Below, in pieces: positions 57,206-64,000 of a stretch of DNA of 64,000 nt (the first letter of the stretch is position 1; every line of letters starts with the position of its first letter). This stretch comes from Streptomyces dysideae. Its GTDB lineage: Bacteria > Actinomycetota > Actinomycetes > Streptomycetales > Streptomycetaceae. The stretch covers positions 109,091 to 173,090 of the forward strand of contig NZ_KQ949075.1 of NCBI RefSeq assembly GCF_001514305.1. Reading direction: 5' to 3'. The notes under the pieces are model-generated. The model worked only from the letters and a program-made list of their open reading frames with translations, did no database searches and was not told the DNA's origin. Made by a program: the position numbers and the translations under genes.

Positions 57206-57243
57206 ATTTCTCGGGCGTGACCCATTTGTTTCACACACGTTAA
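57206..57243 (-). promoter_or_regulatory. GlnR box upstream of glnA
   Basis: On the glnA strand: TTAAC-n6-GAAAC-n6-GTCAC-n6-GAAAT, an almost ideal match to gTnAC-n6-GaAAC-n6-GtnAC-n6-GAAAc. GlnR is the nitrogen regulator of actinomycetes; this places glnA under its control. The box lies in the gap to the divergent RDD gene, so it might affect both. Confidence 0.88.
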
Positions 57244-57306
57244 CCGGACATCGCTCGCCGCACCCCACCTGTCCGTATTCCAAAACGGGCCCAGTACGGT
57301 GGACGG

Positions 57307-57774
57307 GTGGACAAGAGGGAAGCAATCGGATCGTGGCTCTCGGGCCCCCGCGCGGCCGCCGAGGAAGCCGGTGTCGACTTCGGATACCGGGGCGAGCAGC
57401 TGGGCCTGCCGGAGGAGGGGCCGGGCTCCATCGCCCGCCCGGGACGGCGGCTCGCCGCCCTCGCCGTCGACTGGGGCCTGTGCCTCTTGATCGCATACGG
57501 TCTCATCACCGACGGCTACCAGCAGGCGACCGGCAACTGGGCCCTGCTGATCCTCTTCGTCCTGCACGTCCTCACGGTCGGCACGGTCGGCTTCACCCCG
57601 GGCAAGCGCCTCTTCGGCCTCCGCGTGGTCACCCTCGACACCGGCACCGTGAACCCCTTGCGCGCCCTGCTGCGCTCGGCCCTGCTCTGCCTCGCCGTCC
57701 CGGCCCTGATCTGGGACCGCGACGGCCGCGGCCTGCACGACCGGCTGGCGCGCACCGTGGAAGTACGGATCTAG
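57307..57774 (+). CDS. RDD family membrane protein
   Basis: 155 residues, GTG start 57307. The RDD domain starts RPGRRLAALAVDWGLCLLIA (Arg-Asp motif), with membrane segments LALLILFVLHVLTVGTVGF-like at ~78-97 and LLRSALLCLAVPALIWDRDG at ~120, ending GRGLHDRLARTVEV. Possibly a transporter or ion-stress protein. Divergent from glnA, sharing a 198-bp gap with the GlnR box. Confidence 0.88.
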   Translation: MDKREAIGSWLSGPRAAAEEAGVDFGYRGEQLGLPEEGPGSIARPGRRLAALAVDWGLCLLIAYGLITDGYQQATGNWALLILFVLHVLTVGTVGFTPGKRLFGLRVVTLDTGTVNPLRALLRSALLCLAVPALIWDRDGRGLHDRLARTVEVRI

Positions 57775-57902
57775 GGGGTGTTTCGAAAGTCCCGCACAGC
57801 ACCCACGGCGCCCGGCACGCTCCCCCACGCCCTTAAGGCAGTGGCGGAGCGTACCGGGCGTCGCGACGGGGCGAATGGTGCCTGTTGGGGCACTGGTTTT
57901 CG

Positions 57903-57952
57903 TACGACGACGAAGGGCGCCCGGAGTGATCCGGGCGCCCTTCGTCGTCGTA
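57903..57952. terminator. Long bidirectional hairpin terminator
   Basis: A 23-bp perfect stem (57903-57925 with 57930-57952) with GTGA loop, containing GAAGGGCGCCCGGA. Lies between the RDD gene and the convergent DUF4191 gene. Confidence 0.9.
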
Positions 57953-57961
57953 TGCAGGGAG

Positions 57962-58663
57962 TCAGCGAGCCTTCGGCCCGCCCTTCGGCAGCTTCATGCC
58001 CTTGGGCATCGGACCCTTCGGCAGTGGCATGTTGCTCATCAGGTCGCCCATGGCGCGCAGCCGGTCGTTCGTCGCGGTCACCTGGGGACCGGTCAGCACG
58101 CGCGGCAGCTTCATCATGGTGGTCCGCAGCTTCTTCAGCTCGACCTGGCCCTCGCCCGTGCCCACGATCAGATCGCGCACCGGTACGTCCGCGACGATGC
58201 GGTTCATCTTCTTCTTCTCGGCGGCCACCAGGCTCTTCACCCGGTTCGGGTTGCCCTCGGCGACCAGCACGATGCCGGCCTTGCCGACCGCTCGGTGCAC
58301 CACGTCCTGACTGCGGTTCATCGCGACCGCGGGTGTCGTCGTCCAGCCTCGGCCGATGTTGTCGAGCACAGCCGCGGCAGCGCCCGGCTGGCCCTCCATC
58401 TGCCCGAAGGCGGCCCGCTCGGCCCTGCGCCCGAACACGATCGCCGACGCGAGGAAGGCGAGCAGGAGGCCCAGGATGCCGAGATAGATGGGGTGACCGA
58501 TCAAGAAACCGATCGCGAGAAAGACACCGAGGGTGCTGATGCCGACAGCCGCGAGTACAAGACCGATCTTCTTGTCGGCCCTGCGGGTCATCTTGTAGGT
58601 CAGGGCGATCTGCTTCAGTCGCCCGGGATTCGCAGCGTCTGCTGCCGTGTCCTTCCTCGCCAT
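57962..58663 (-). CDS. DUF4191 family membrane protein
   Basis: 233 residues. Two membrane segments (IGLVLAAVGISTLGVFLAIG and IYLGILGLLLAFLASAIVFG, ~33-77), a cytoplasmic domain (AAAAVLDNIGRGWTTTPAVA, AGIVLVAEGNPNRVKSLVAA) and a Pro/Lys/Gly tail (MPLPKGPMPKGMKLPKGG). This family sits next to lipA in many actinomycetes, as here. Function unknown. Confidence 0.88.
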   Translation of the reverse strand: MARKDTAADAANPGRLKQIALTYKMTRRADKKIGLVLAAVGISTLGVFLAIGFLIGHPIYLGILGLLLAFLASAIVFGRRAERAAFGQMEGQPGAAAAVLDNIGRGWTTTPAVAMNRSQDVVHRAVGKAGIVLVAEGNPNRVKSLVAAEKKKMNRIVADVPVRDLIVGTGEGQVELKKLRTTMMKLPRVLTGPQVTATNDRLRAMGDLMSNMPLPKGPMPKGMKLPKGGPKAR

Positions 58664-58729
58664 GCCACGAAGTCTACGTGGCCCCGGGAGTGCCGACGAC
58701 GGCAGTGCCCTGCGGAGTGGGGACCGGGG

Positions 58730-58930
58730 TCAGATGCGGGAGGTGAGCGTCTGCTCCAGGACACGCTGCGCCTCGACGCGGTCCTTGGCGCGGCGGCGGT
58801 CCTCCAGGACGGACGTCCAGGCGTTGCGGCGGGCGGTGCGCTGGCCGCTGCTCATGAGCAGCGACTCGACGGCACGGAGTGCATCGGTGAACGACGGGAT
58901 GGCGGTGGCGCGTACGGGCGCGGCCTGCAT
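58730..58930 (-). CDS. Small conserved helical protein
   Basis: 66 residues from ATG 58930 (GAGGGGG upstream). All-helical and basic: IPSFTDALRAVESLLMSSGQ, RRNAWTSVLEDRRRAKDRVE, AQRVLEQTLTSRI. No family recognised. It lies between lipA and DUF4191 on the same strand, bounded by hairpins on the lipA side. Confidence 0.65.
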   Translation of the reverse strand: MQAAPVRATAIPSFTDALRAVESLLMSSGQRTARRNAWTSVLEDRRRAKDRVEAQRVLEQTLTSRI

Positions 58931-59064
58931 GATGGAAGTCCCCCTCGGGAATGGTGGCTCTGGTGACGGTGCACGGGGTGTACAACCAGGGTCACTGATT
59001 GGTGTTACCAGGGCGTGACCGACCGGTCAAACACCAATGAAGCCTCGATTCACAGCCAAAATCC

Positions 59065-59143
59065 CTGACGCGGCCCTGTCGGTGCCCCCATCTGCGGGGA
59101 CGTCCAGGACCGCGTCAGTTGGCCACTACCGAGCGGTAGTGGC
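59065..59143 (-). terminator. Two hairpins downstream of lipA
   Basis: CTGACGCGG...CCGCGTCAG (59065-59118, with inner CCCC/GGGG pairing) and GCCACTACC-GAG-CGGTAGTGGC (59122-59143). They separate lipA (stop 59185) from the small gene at 58930. Confidence 0.75.
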
Positions 59144-59184
59144 TTGTGCGCAGATTCACACGCTCGGGGTGGCACTCCGTGCCA

Positions 59185-60174
59185 TCAGACGGCCTGCGAG
59201 GCGACGTACGTACCACCCCGCTGCGGAGCAGCTGATTGACGCAGCTCGACGGCCATCTGGTACAGCCGCCCGGCGCGGTAGGAGGACCGCACCAGCGGGC
59301 CGGACATCACGCCGGAGAAGCCGATCTGCTCGGCCTCCTCCTTCAGCTCCACGAACTCGTGCGGCTTGACCCAGCGCTCCACGGGGTGGTGGCGCACGGA
59401 CGGCCGCAGGTACTGCGTGATGGTGACGAGCTCGCAGCCGGCGTCGTGCAGCTGCCGCAGCGCCTCGCTGACCTCCTCGCGGGTCTCGCCCATGCCGAGG
59501 ATGAGGTTCGACTTGGTGACCAGGCCGTAGTCGCGGGCCTCGGTGATGACCTTCAGCGAGCGCTCGTAGCGGAAGCCGGGGCGGATGCGCTTGAAGATCC
59601 GGGGCACCGTCTCGACGTTGTGCGCGAAGACCTCGGGGCGGGAGGCGAAGACCTCCTGGAGCAGCTCCGGGACGGCGTTGAAGTCGGGGGCCAGGAGCTC
59701 GACCTTGGTGCGGCCGGCCTCACGGGCGGACGTCTGCTCGTGGATCTGGCGCACGGTCTCGGCGTACAGCCAGGCGCCGCCGTCCTCCAGGTCGTCGCGG
59801 GCGACGCCGGTGATGGTGGCGTAGTTCAGGTCCATCGTGACGACGGACTCGCCCACGCGGCGCGGCTCGTCGCGGTCCAGCGCCTCGGGCTTGCCGGTGT
59901 CGATCTGGCAGAAGTCGCAGCGCCGGGTGCACTGGTCGCCGCCGATGAGGAACGTGGCCTCACGGTCCTCCCAGCACTCGTAGATGTTGGGGCAGCCGGC
60001 TTCCTGACAGACCGTGTGCAGGCCCTCGCTCTTCACGAGGTTCTGCATCTTCGTGTACTCGGGGCCCATTTTCGCCCGGGTCTTGATCCACTCGGGCTTG
60101 CGCTCGATGGGGGTCTGGCTGTTCCGGACCTCCAGGCGCAGCATCTTGCGTCCGTCGGGTGCGACTGCGGACAC
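59185..60174 (-). CDS. lipA: Lipoyl synthase (radical SAM)
   Basis: 329 residues; GTG 60174 follows GGGAG. Inserts two sulfurs into octanoyl groups on lipoyl domains. Auxiliary cluster motif [12 protein letters not shown] (~res 56) and radical-SAM cluster CTRRCDFC (~82) are complete, and the family's C-terminal RSSYRAG (~308) that holds the auxiliary cluster Ser is present. Follows lipB after 107 bp on the same strand. Confidence 0.97.
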   Translation of the reverse strand: MSAVAPDGRKMLRLEVRNSQTPIERKPEWIKTRAKMGPEYTKMQNLVKSEGLHTVCQEAGCPNIYECWEDREATFLIGGDQCTRRCDFCQIDTGKPEALDRDEPRRVGESVVTMDLNYATITGVARDDLEDGGAWLYAETVRQIHEQTSAREAGRTKVELLAPDFNAVPELLQEVFASRPEVFAHNVETVPRIFKRIRPGFRYERSLKVITEARDYGLVTKSNLILGMGETREEVSEALRQLHDAGCELVTITQYLRPSVRHHPVERWVKPHEFVELKEEAEQIGFSGVMSGPLVRSSYRAGRLYQMAVELRQSAAPQRGGTYVASQAV

Positions 60175-60281
60175 GACCGGCTCCCTAGCGTTTGATTCTT
60201 CGGCGTCCCCCAGGGTACGCCCGTTGTTTTGATGGCCCGGCGTCGGTGCTGGCCCCCGGGGGAACCCCCAACGGGCCGGCT

Positions 60282-61079
60282 TTATGCCGGCGTCTTCTCG
60301 ATCGCTCGCGGCCTCAGGTCCGCGTTCTCGAGAACGTCCTTCAGGTGCCGCTCCGCCACCGGCAGGACGTCGGCGATCGTCAGGTCGCGGCCCAGCTCGT
60401 GGGCGAGGGAGGTCACACCCGCGTCGCGGATGCCGCACGGGATGATCTTGTCGAAGCTGGAGGTGTCCGGGTTCACGTTCAGCGCGAAGCCGTGCATGGT
60501 GACGCCCTTGGCGACCCGGATGCCCATCGCGCAGATCTTGCGGTCCTCGCGGCGCTGGCCCGCGTTCGACGGCGCGTACTCCGGGCCGTTGAGGCGGGGG
60601 TCGAACTCGTCGTCGGTCAGCCGCGGGTCGAAGTCCAGAGAGAGTCCGCCGAGGGCGGGGCGCTGCTCCACCGGGTCGCCGAGGATCCAGACGCCGGCCC
60701 GGCCCTCCACCCGGCTGGTCTCGATGCCGAACTCGGCGCAGACCCGGATCATCGCCTCTTCGAGGCGCCTGAGGTGCGCCACCACGTCCACCGGGCGGGG
60801 CAGCTTCTGGATCGGGTAGCCGACCAGCTGGCCCGGACCGTGCCAGGTGATCTTGCCGCCGCGGTCCACGTCGACGACCGGGGTGCCGTCGAGGGGGCGC
60901 TCGTTGGCCGCCGTGCGCCGGCCCGCCGTGTAGACCGGCGGATGCTCCAGGAGCAGACAGGTGTCCGGGATCTCGTCCCCGAACCGTGCCGCGTGCACCC
61001 GGCGCTGCTCGTCCCAGGCCTGCTGGTACTCGACAGCGTCCGCGCCGAACCCCATGCGGACGAACCGCAACTCACTCAC
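60282..61079 (-). CDS. lipB: Octanoyl-[ACP]:protein octanoyltransferase
   Basis: 265 residues; GTG start 61079. Transfers octanoyl from ACP to lipoyl domains before LipA acts. Motifs: [20 protein letters not shown] (~43), [20 protein letters not shown] (~72), [20 protein letters not shown] (Lys, ~180) and [15 protein letters not shown] with catalytic Cys (~215). Upstream of lipA, completing de novo lipoate synthesis. Confidence 0.96.
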   Translation of the reverse strand: MSELRFVRMGFGADAVEYQQAWDEQRRVHAARFGDEIPDTCLLLEHPPVYTAGRRTAANERPLDGTPVVDVDRGGKITWHGPGQLVGYPIQKLPRPVDVVAHLRRLEEAMIRVCAEFGIETSRVEGRAGVWILGDPVEQRPALGGLSLDFDPRLTDDEFDPRLNGPEYAPSNAGQRREDRKICAMGIRVAKGVTMHGFALNVNPDTSSFDKIIPCGIRDAGVTSLAHELGRDLTIADVLPVAERHLKDVLENADLRPRAIEKTPA

Positions 61080-61343
61080 GGCAAGCGCCTCCCTAGAAGG
61101 TCGTAAGGCACGAATCGTGCCTACGCCACTGTACGACCGGCCCGGCCGGCCGAGATCCGTCAGCCCCGCAGGGCAATCCTCACACGATCGGATGAATGGG
61201 CGGCGAAATGTGCGATCAGGTGCTTACGCTCCGCTACATTCGCGCCGTTCAAGAGGCCATAAGGGCTGCTCACAGGCAATCCGGGCACCGCAGGGCCGCA
61301 GCGGCCTCTGCGAAGGGCCCGAAGGCAGGAGACCGCACCGCAG

Positions 61344-62780
61344 ATGACGGAACGACCCGCGCAGCGCACTCCCAACCGCCAGCTCGCCGCGCTCATCGCA
61401 GAAGCGGGGTTCTCCAACGCGGGGCTCGCCCGTCGCGTGGACCAACTCGGTCTCGAACACGGGCTTGATCTCAGATACGACAAGACGTCCGTGACCCGGT
61501 GGCTGCGCGGGCAGCAGCCCCGCGGTACCACCCCCGCCCTGATCGCCGAGGTCTTCACCCGGCGCCTCGGCCGCCGCCTCAGCGCCCAGGACCTCGGGCT
61601 CGACGCCTGCGCTCCGGTCTACGCGGGGCTCGAATTCGCCGCGACCCCCGAGGAGGCCGTCGACATCGTCAGCGGGCTGTGGCGCAAGGACTCCGGTAGC
61701 CACGCCGAGCTCCGCAAGATCGCCTTCACCCCGGCCGGCCTGGTCGTCCCCAGCCGCGACTGGCTGATCGGCCGCGCCGACGACAAGGTCGCCCGCGGCG
61801 AAACCCCCGCCCGCGTCCCAGCCCAGGGCCGCCCGTTGGTACCGCGCCAGCGCAGCCAGGCCGAACGCGGCCCCGGGCAGAAGGTCACCGGCGGCGACAT
61901 CGCCGCGCTCCGCTCGGTGGGCGACCTGTTCCGCTCCCTCGACGACATGTACGGCGGCGGCCACGCCCGGCAGGCCCTCGTGCGCTACCTGGAGCACGAG
62001 TGCGAGCCCATGCTCCGCGGCACCTACGGCGAGCAGACCGGCCGCCGCCTGTTCGCCGCGGCCGCCGATCTCACCCGGCTCGCGGGCTGGACGTCGTACG
62101 ACATCGCGGCGCACGGCCTCGCCCAGCGCTACTTCGTGCAGTCGCTGCGGCTCGCGCAGGCGGCCGCGGACCGGGCGTACGGCTCGTTCGTCCTCGTCAC
62201 CATGAGCCGCCAGGCCGTCTACCTCGGCCATGGCCGCGAGGCCGTACAGCTGGCGCGCGTGGCCCAGCAGGGCGTCGGCACCAACGCCCCGCCGGTCGTC
62301 CAGGCGCTGCTGCACGCGGTCGAGGCGCGCGGACACGGGGTGCTGGGCGAGGTGCGCGCCTGCACGGCCTCCCTCGTCCGCGCCGAACGCGCCCTCGAAG
62401 TCGCTCGCCCTGCCGACGAAGTCCCGCACTGGGCGCGCTTCTTCGACGAGGCGCAGCTGGCGGACGAGTTCGGCCACTGCCACCGCGACCTCCAGCAGTT
62501 CCGCGCCGCCGCGCAGCACGCCGAACGCTCCCTGCAACTCCGTGCCCCCGCCTACGCCCGCAGCCGCCTCTTCTGCCGCGTCGTCCTGGCCTCCGCCCGC
62601 CTGGGCCTCGGCGAACTCGACCAGGCCTGCCAACTCGGCGCGGAGGCCGCCGGCCAGGCCGTCGAGATGCGCTCGGTACGGGCGATCGAGTACGTCAAGG
62701 ACTTCGAGCGGAGGCTGGAGCCGTACAAGGACGCGGCACCGGTACGGGGGTACCGGGACAAGGTGGCGGCGTTGGGATAG
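61344..62780 (+). CDS. NsdA-like regulatory protein (HTH plus TPR-like helices)
   Basis: 478 residues. The N-terminal ~80 are XRE-like: QLAALIAEAGFSNAGLARRV, YDKTSVTRWLRGQQPRGTTP. The rest is a helical repeat region (DDMYGGGHARQALVRYLEHE, RLFAAAADLTRLAGWTSYDI, AYGSFVLVTMSRQAVYLGHG, RSRLFCRVVLASARLGLGEL). Similar to NsdA, a negative regulator of sporulation and antibiotic production in Streptomyces, and its paralogues. Divergent from lipB. The 264-bp gap contains nothing else that I can name. Confidence 0.8.
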   Translation: MTERPAQRTPNRQLAALIAEAGFSNAGLARRVDQLGLEHGLDLRYDKTSVTRWLRGQQPRGTTPALIAEVFTRRLGRRLSAQDLGLDACAPVYAGLEFAATPEEAVDIVSGLWRKDSGSHAELRKIAFTPAGLVVPSRDWLIGRADDKVARGETPARVPAQGRPLVPRQRSQAERGPGQKVTGGDIAALRSVGDLFRSLDDMYGGGHARQALVRYLEHECEPMLRGTYGEQTGRRLFAAAADLTRLAGWTSYDIAAHGLAQRYFVQSLRLAQAAADRAYGSFVLVTMSRQAVYLGHGREAVQLARVAQQGVGTNAPPVVQALLHAVEARGHGVLGEVRACTASLVRAERALEVARPADEVPHWARFFDEAQLADEFGHCHRDLQQFRAAAQHAERSLQLRAPAYARSRLFCRVVLASARLGLGELDQACQLGAEAAGQAVEMRSVRAIEYVKDFERRLEPYKDAAPVRGYRDKVAALG

Positions 62781-62813
62781 GGAGCATCGCCCCGGAGCCG
62801 CGTATCGATACAG

Positions 62814-62837
62814 CCCCGCGCCCTTTGGGGCGCGGGG
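62814..62837. terminator. Hairpin between convergent genes
   Basis: CCCCGCGCCC and GGGCGCGGGG form a 10-bp stem around TTTG, between the NsdA-like stop (62780) and the oxidoreductase stop (62854). The same GCGCCC-TTT-GGGGCGC core occurs at 18678. Confidence 0.75.
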
Positions 62838-62853
62838 TGCCCCCGTGCTGCGC

Positions 62854-64000
62854 TCAGGCCGCCGCCCGTAACGGCTCCGCCCTGTGCAGCGACCCGGCCG
62901 CCCCCAGGTCCGCCAGGATCGCCGACGACGCCCGGTGGCCCGAGTGCAGGGCGCCCTGGACCGTGCTCGTGTCCCGGTGGTCCCCGCACACGTACAGACC
63001 CGCCATCAGCCGTACCGGACGGCGCAGGTCGTGCGGTGGGCGCATCGCGGGGACGGCCTCGGGGGTGTGGTGCACGGCGAGGGTCTCCCAGCGCGTCGTC
63101 GACGTGCCGTAGAGGCGGGACAGGTGTATGCGCACGGCGGTGTCGAGGTCGGGCGGGGGAGGGCCCAGGACCGTCGACGAGATGAGCGGGCGGCCTCCCG
63201 GCGCGCGGCTCGGGTCGACCTCGCTGACGACCGCCGTGTGTGCGACCGGGCCACCGCGGTCGGCGTCGAGGAGCAGCGACGCGCCGGTCGTCGGCGGCTC
63301 GTCCGTCGTGTGGTGGACGACCGTCACCGGGTGGAAGTCCGGCACGCGCAGGCCCGGCAGCAGCTCGCCGGCGGTGCGCGCGTCCGTCGCCAGCAGGACC
63401 GCCCGGCACCGGAACTCACCGTGCTCGGCCGTGGTCACCGACGTCGTGGCGACCGACGTGACCCGCACGCCGGTGTGCACCGTGCCCGCCGGCAGCCCCC
63501 GCGCCAGCAGCTCCGGCAGCATCTCGGCACCGCCCTCCGGCACACACAGCCGCCCGCTCGCGAAGGCGCGCAGCGTCAGATCCGCACACCGGCTGGACGT
63601 CGTCAGCTCCGGGTCGCACAGCAGCGCGGCGAGCAGCGGACGCAGAAAACCGTCGATCGTACGGGCCGGCGCACCCCGCGCCGTGAGCGCCTGCGCGGCG
63701 GTCGACTCGGGCCGGGACAGCAGCCGTTCGACGGGCGTGGCCCCCAGCCGGGCGAGCGAGGCGCCGAGCCGGGCCTGGTCCACGGCGGTGCCCACGCGCC
63801 GGCTCCGGGGCGACGGCACCGGCCGAGGGGCGCTTGCCAGGGCGCGCACGGCATGTAGTGCGCCCCTCGCGCCCCCGGCGTTCGCGGGAGCGCCCGCGCG
63901 GTGCCGGCGCCCGTCGCTGTGCAGCAGTACACCCGGCGCGAAGGAACGCAGCAACAGTGCGTCCAGGCCCGGGGACAGGCGTAGGTCGGGATATGCCATC
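62854..64000 (-). CDS. FAD-dependent oxidoreductase (amine oxidase/desaturase-like), N-terminus beyond window
   Basis: At least 381 residues are visible; the frame continues past 64000. The ATG at 63999 (MAYPDLRLSPGLDALLLRSF) is probably internal, because relatives have a Rossmann FAD domain and NTAYPQ-like sequence before it. Seen here: CVPEGGAEMLPELLARGLPA (~res 153), RAVLLATDARTAGELLPGLR (FAD-domain strand) and the C-terminal FAD motif GLYVCGDHRDTSTVQGALHS (~340) with GHRASSAIL. Belongs to NAD(P)/FAD-dependent amine-oxidase or phytoene-desaturase-like enzymes; substrate unknown. Confidence 0.85.
   Translation of the reverse strand, partial: MAYPDLRLSPGLDALLLRSFAPGVLLHSDGRRHRAGAPANAGGARGALHAVRALASAPRPVPSPRSRRVGTAVDQARLGASLARLGATPVERLLSRPESTAAQALTARGAPARTIDGFLRPLLAALLCDPELTTSSRCADLTLRAFASGRLCVPEGGAEMLPELLARGLPAGTVHTGVRVTSVATTSVTTAEHGEFRCRAVLLATDARTAGELLPGLRVPDFHPVTVVHHTTDEPPTTGASLLLDADRGGPVAHTAVVSEVDPSRAPGGRPLISSTVLGPPPPDLDTAVRIHLSRLYGTSTTRWETLAVHHTPEAVPAMRPPHDLRRPVRLMAGLYVCGDHRDTSTVQGALHSGHRASSAILADLGAAGSLHRAEPLRAAA

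Noticed and set aside
63999..64000. ATG at 63999 as the true start of the FAD oxidoreductase
   Set aside because: The protein would lack the Rossmann FAD-binding N-terminus while keeping the C-terminal FAD motif; the frame is open at the window edge.

Overview
The window is about 64 kb of very high-GC DNA with the codon use, GTG starts, tight gene packing and long antisense reading frames of a Streptomyces chromosome. Gene content (glnA, glnII, glnA2 and glnE with malR-malEFG, aglA, lipA and lipB) resembles, from memory, the conserved core region around glnA of Streptomyces coelicolor; the species cannot be fixed from sequence alone. There are no rRNA or tRNA genes and no CRISPR array. Both end genes are cut by the window (nadE on the left, an FAD-dependent oxidoreductase on the right).

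Layout. 1-6.5 kb: nadE (partial), a secreted multicopper oxidase with DUF6153, DUF305 and DUF3105 neighbours, then an NsrR-type Rrf2 regulator convergent with a flavohaemoglobin gene. 6.7-13.6 kb: the glutamine-synthetase-like gene glnA2, a small secreted protein without a normal start codon, a VOC and a PNPOx-like enzyme, glnE and a PAP2-type membrane protein. 13.8-20.6 kb: the maltose/maltodextrin locus malR, malEFG and aglA. 20.9-25.4 kb: a worn accessory patch with a frameshifted lipoprotein, a DUF397 gene, a regulator/ATPase pair apparently fused by a deletion, a recombinase remnant, YciI, VOC and GNAT genes. 25.5-35 kb: secreted alpha-amylase, an intact IS607-type element (serine recombinase plus TnpB), and a giant amylase-pullulanase fusion. 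35-46 kb: a collapsed response-regulator/phosphatase gene, a tautomerase, TetR, a membrane protein with degenerate sigma-factor features, TPR and lipoprotein genes, a DUF1996 secreted protein, a two-component system, an epimerase, a winged-helix regulator and a small leader-like peptide. 46-64 kb: glnII, MarR with a hydrolase, secreted and membrane proteins, ArsC-like, DUF2252, PspAB-htpX, glnA, RDD, DUF4191, lipA, lipB and an NsdA-like regulator.

How it works together. Starch would be cut outside the cell by the amylase and pullulanase, maltodextrins imported by MalEFG and cleaved inside by AglA; the upstream regions share CTTGC/GCAAG motifs expected for MalR, and the amylase and pullulanase promoters are near copies. 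Nitrogen assimilation is represented by glnA and glnII, each with a GlnR-like 38-nt box, by glnE for adenylylation of GlnA at Tyr397, and by glnA2, which has Trp at that position. Nitric oxide defence is represented by hmp and nsrR, with related operator-like sites upstream of both.

Most unusual features: a 38-41 nt palindromic element present four times, three of them inside coding sequence in three different reading frames and one in the malE leader; an IS607/TnpB element 22 bp beyond the amylase stop; several small-scale gene wrecks (deletion fusion, frameshifts); and two small genes, one with only ACG as start and one 40-codon leader-like ORF with an SRQH motif.
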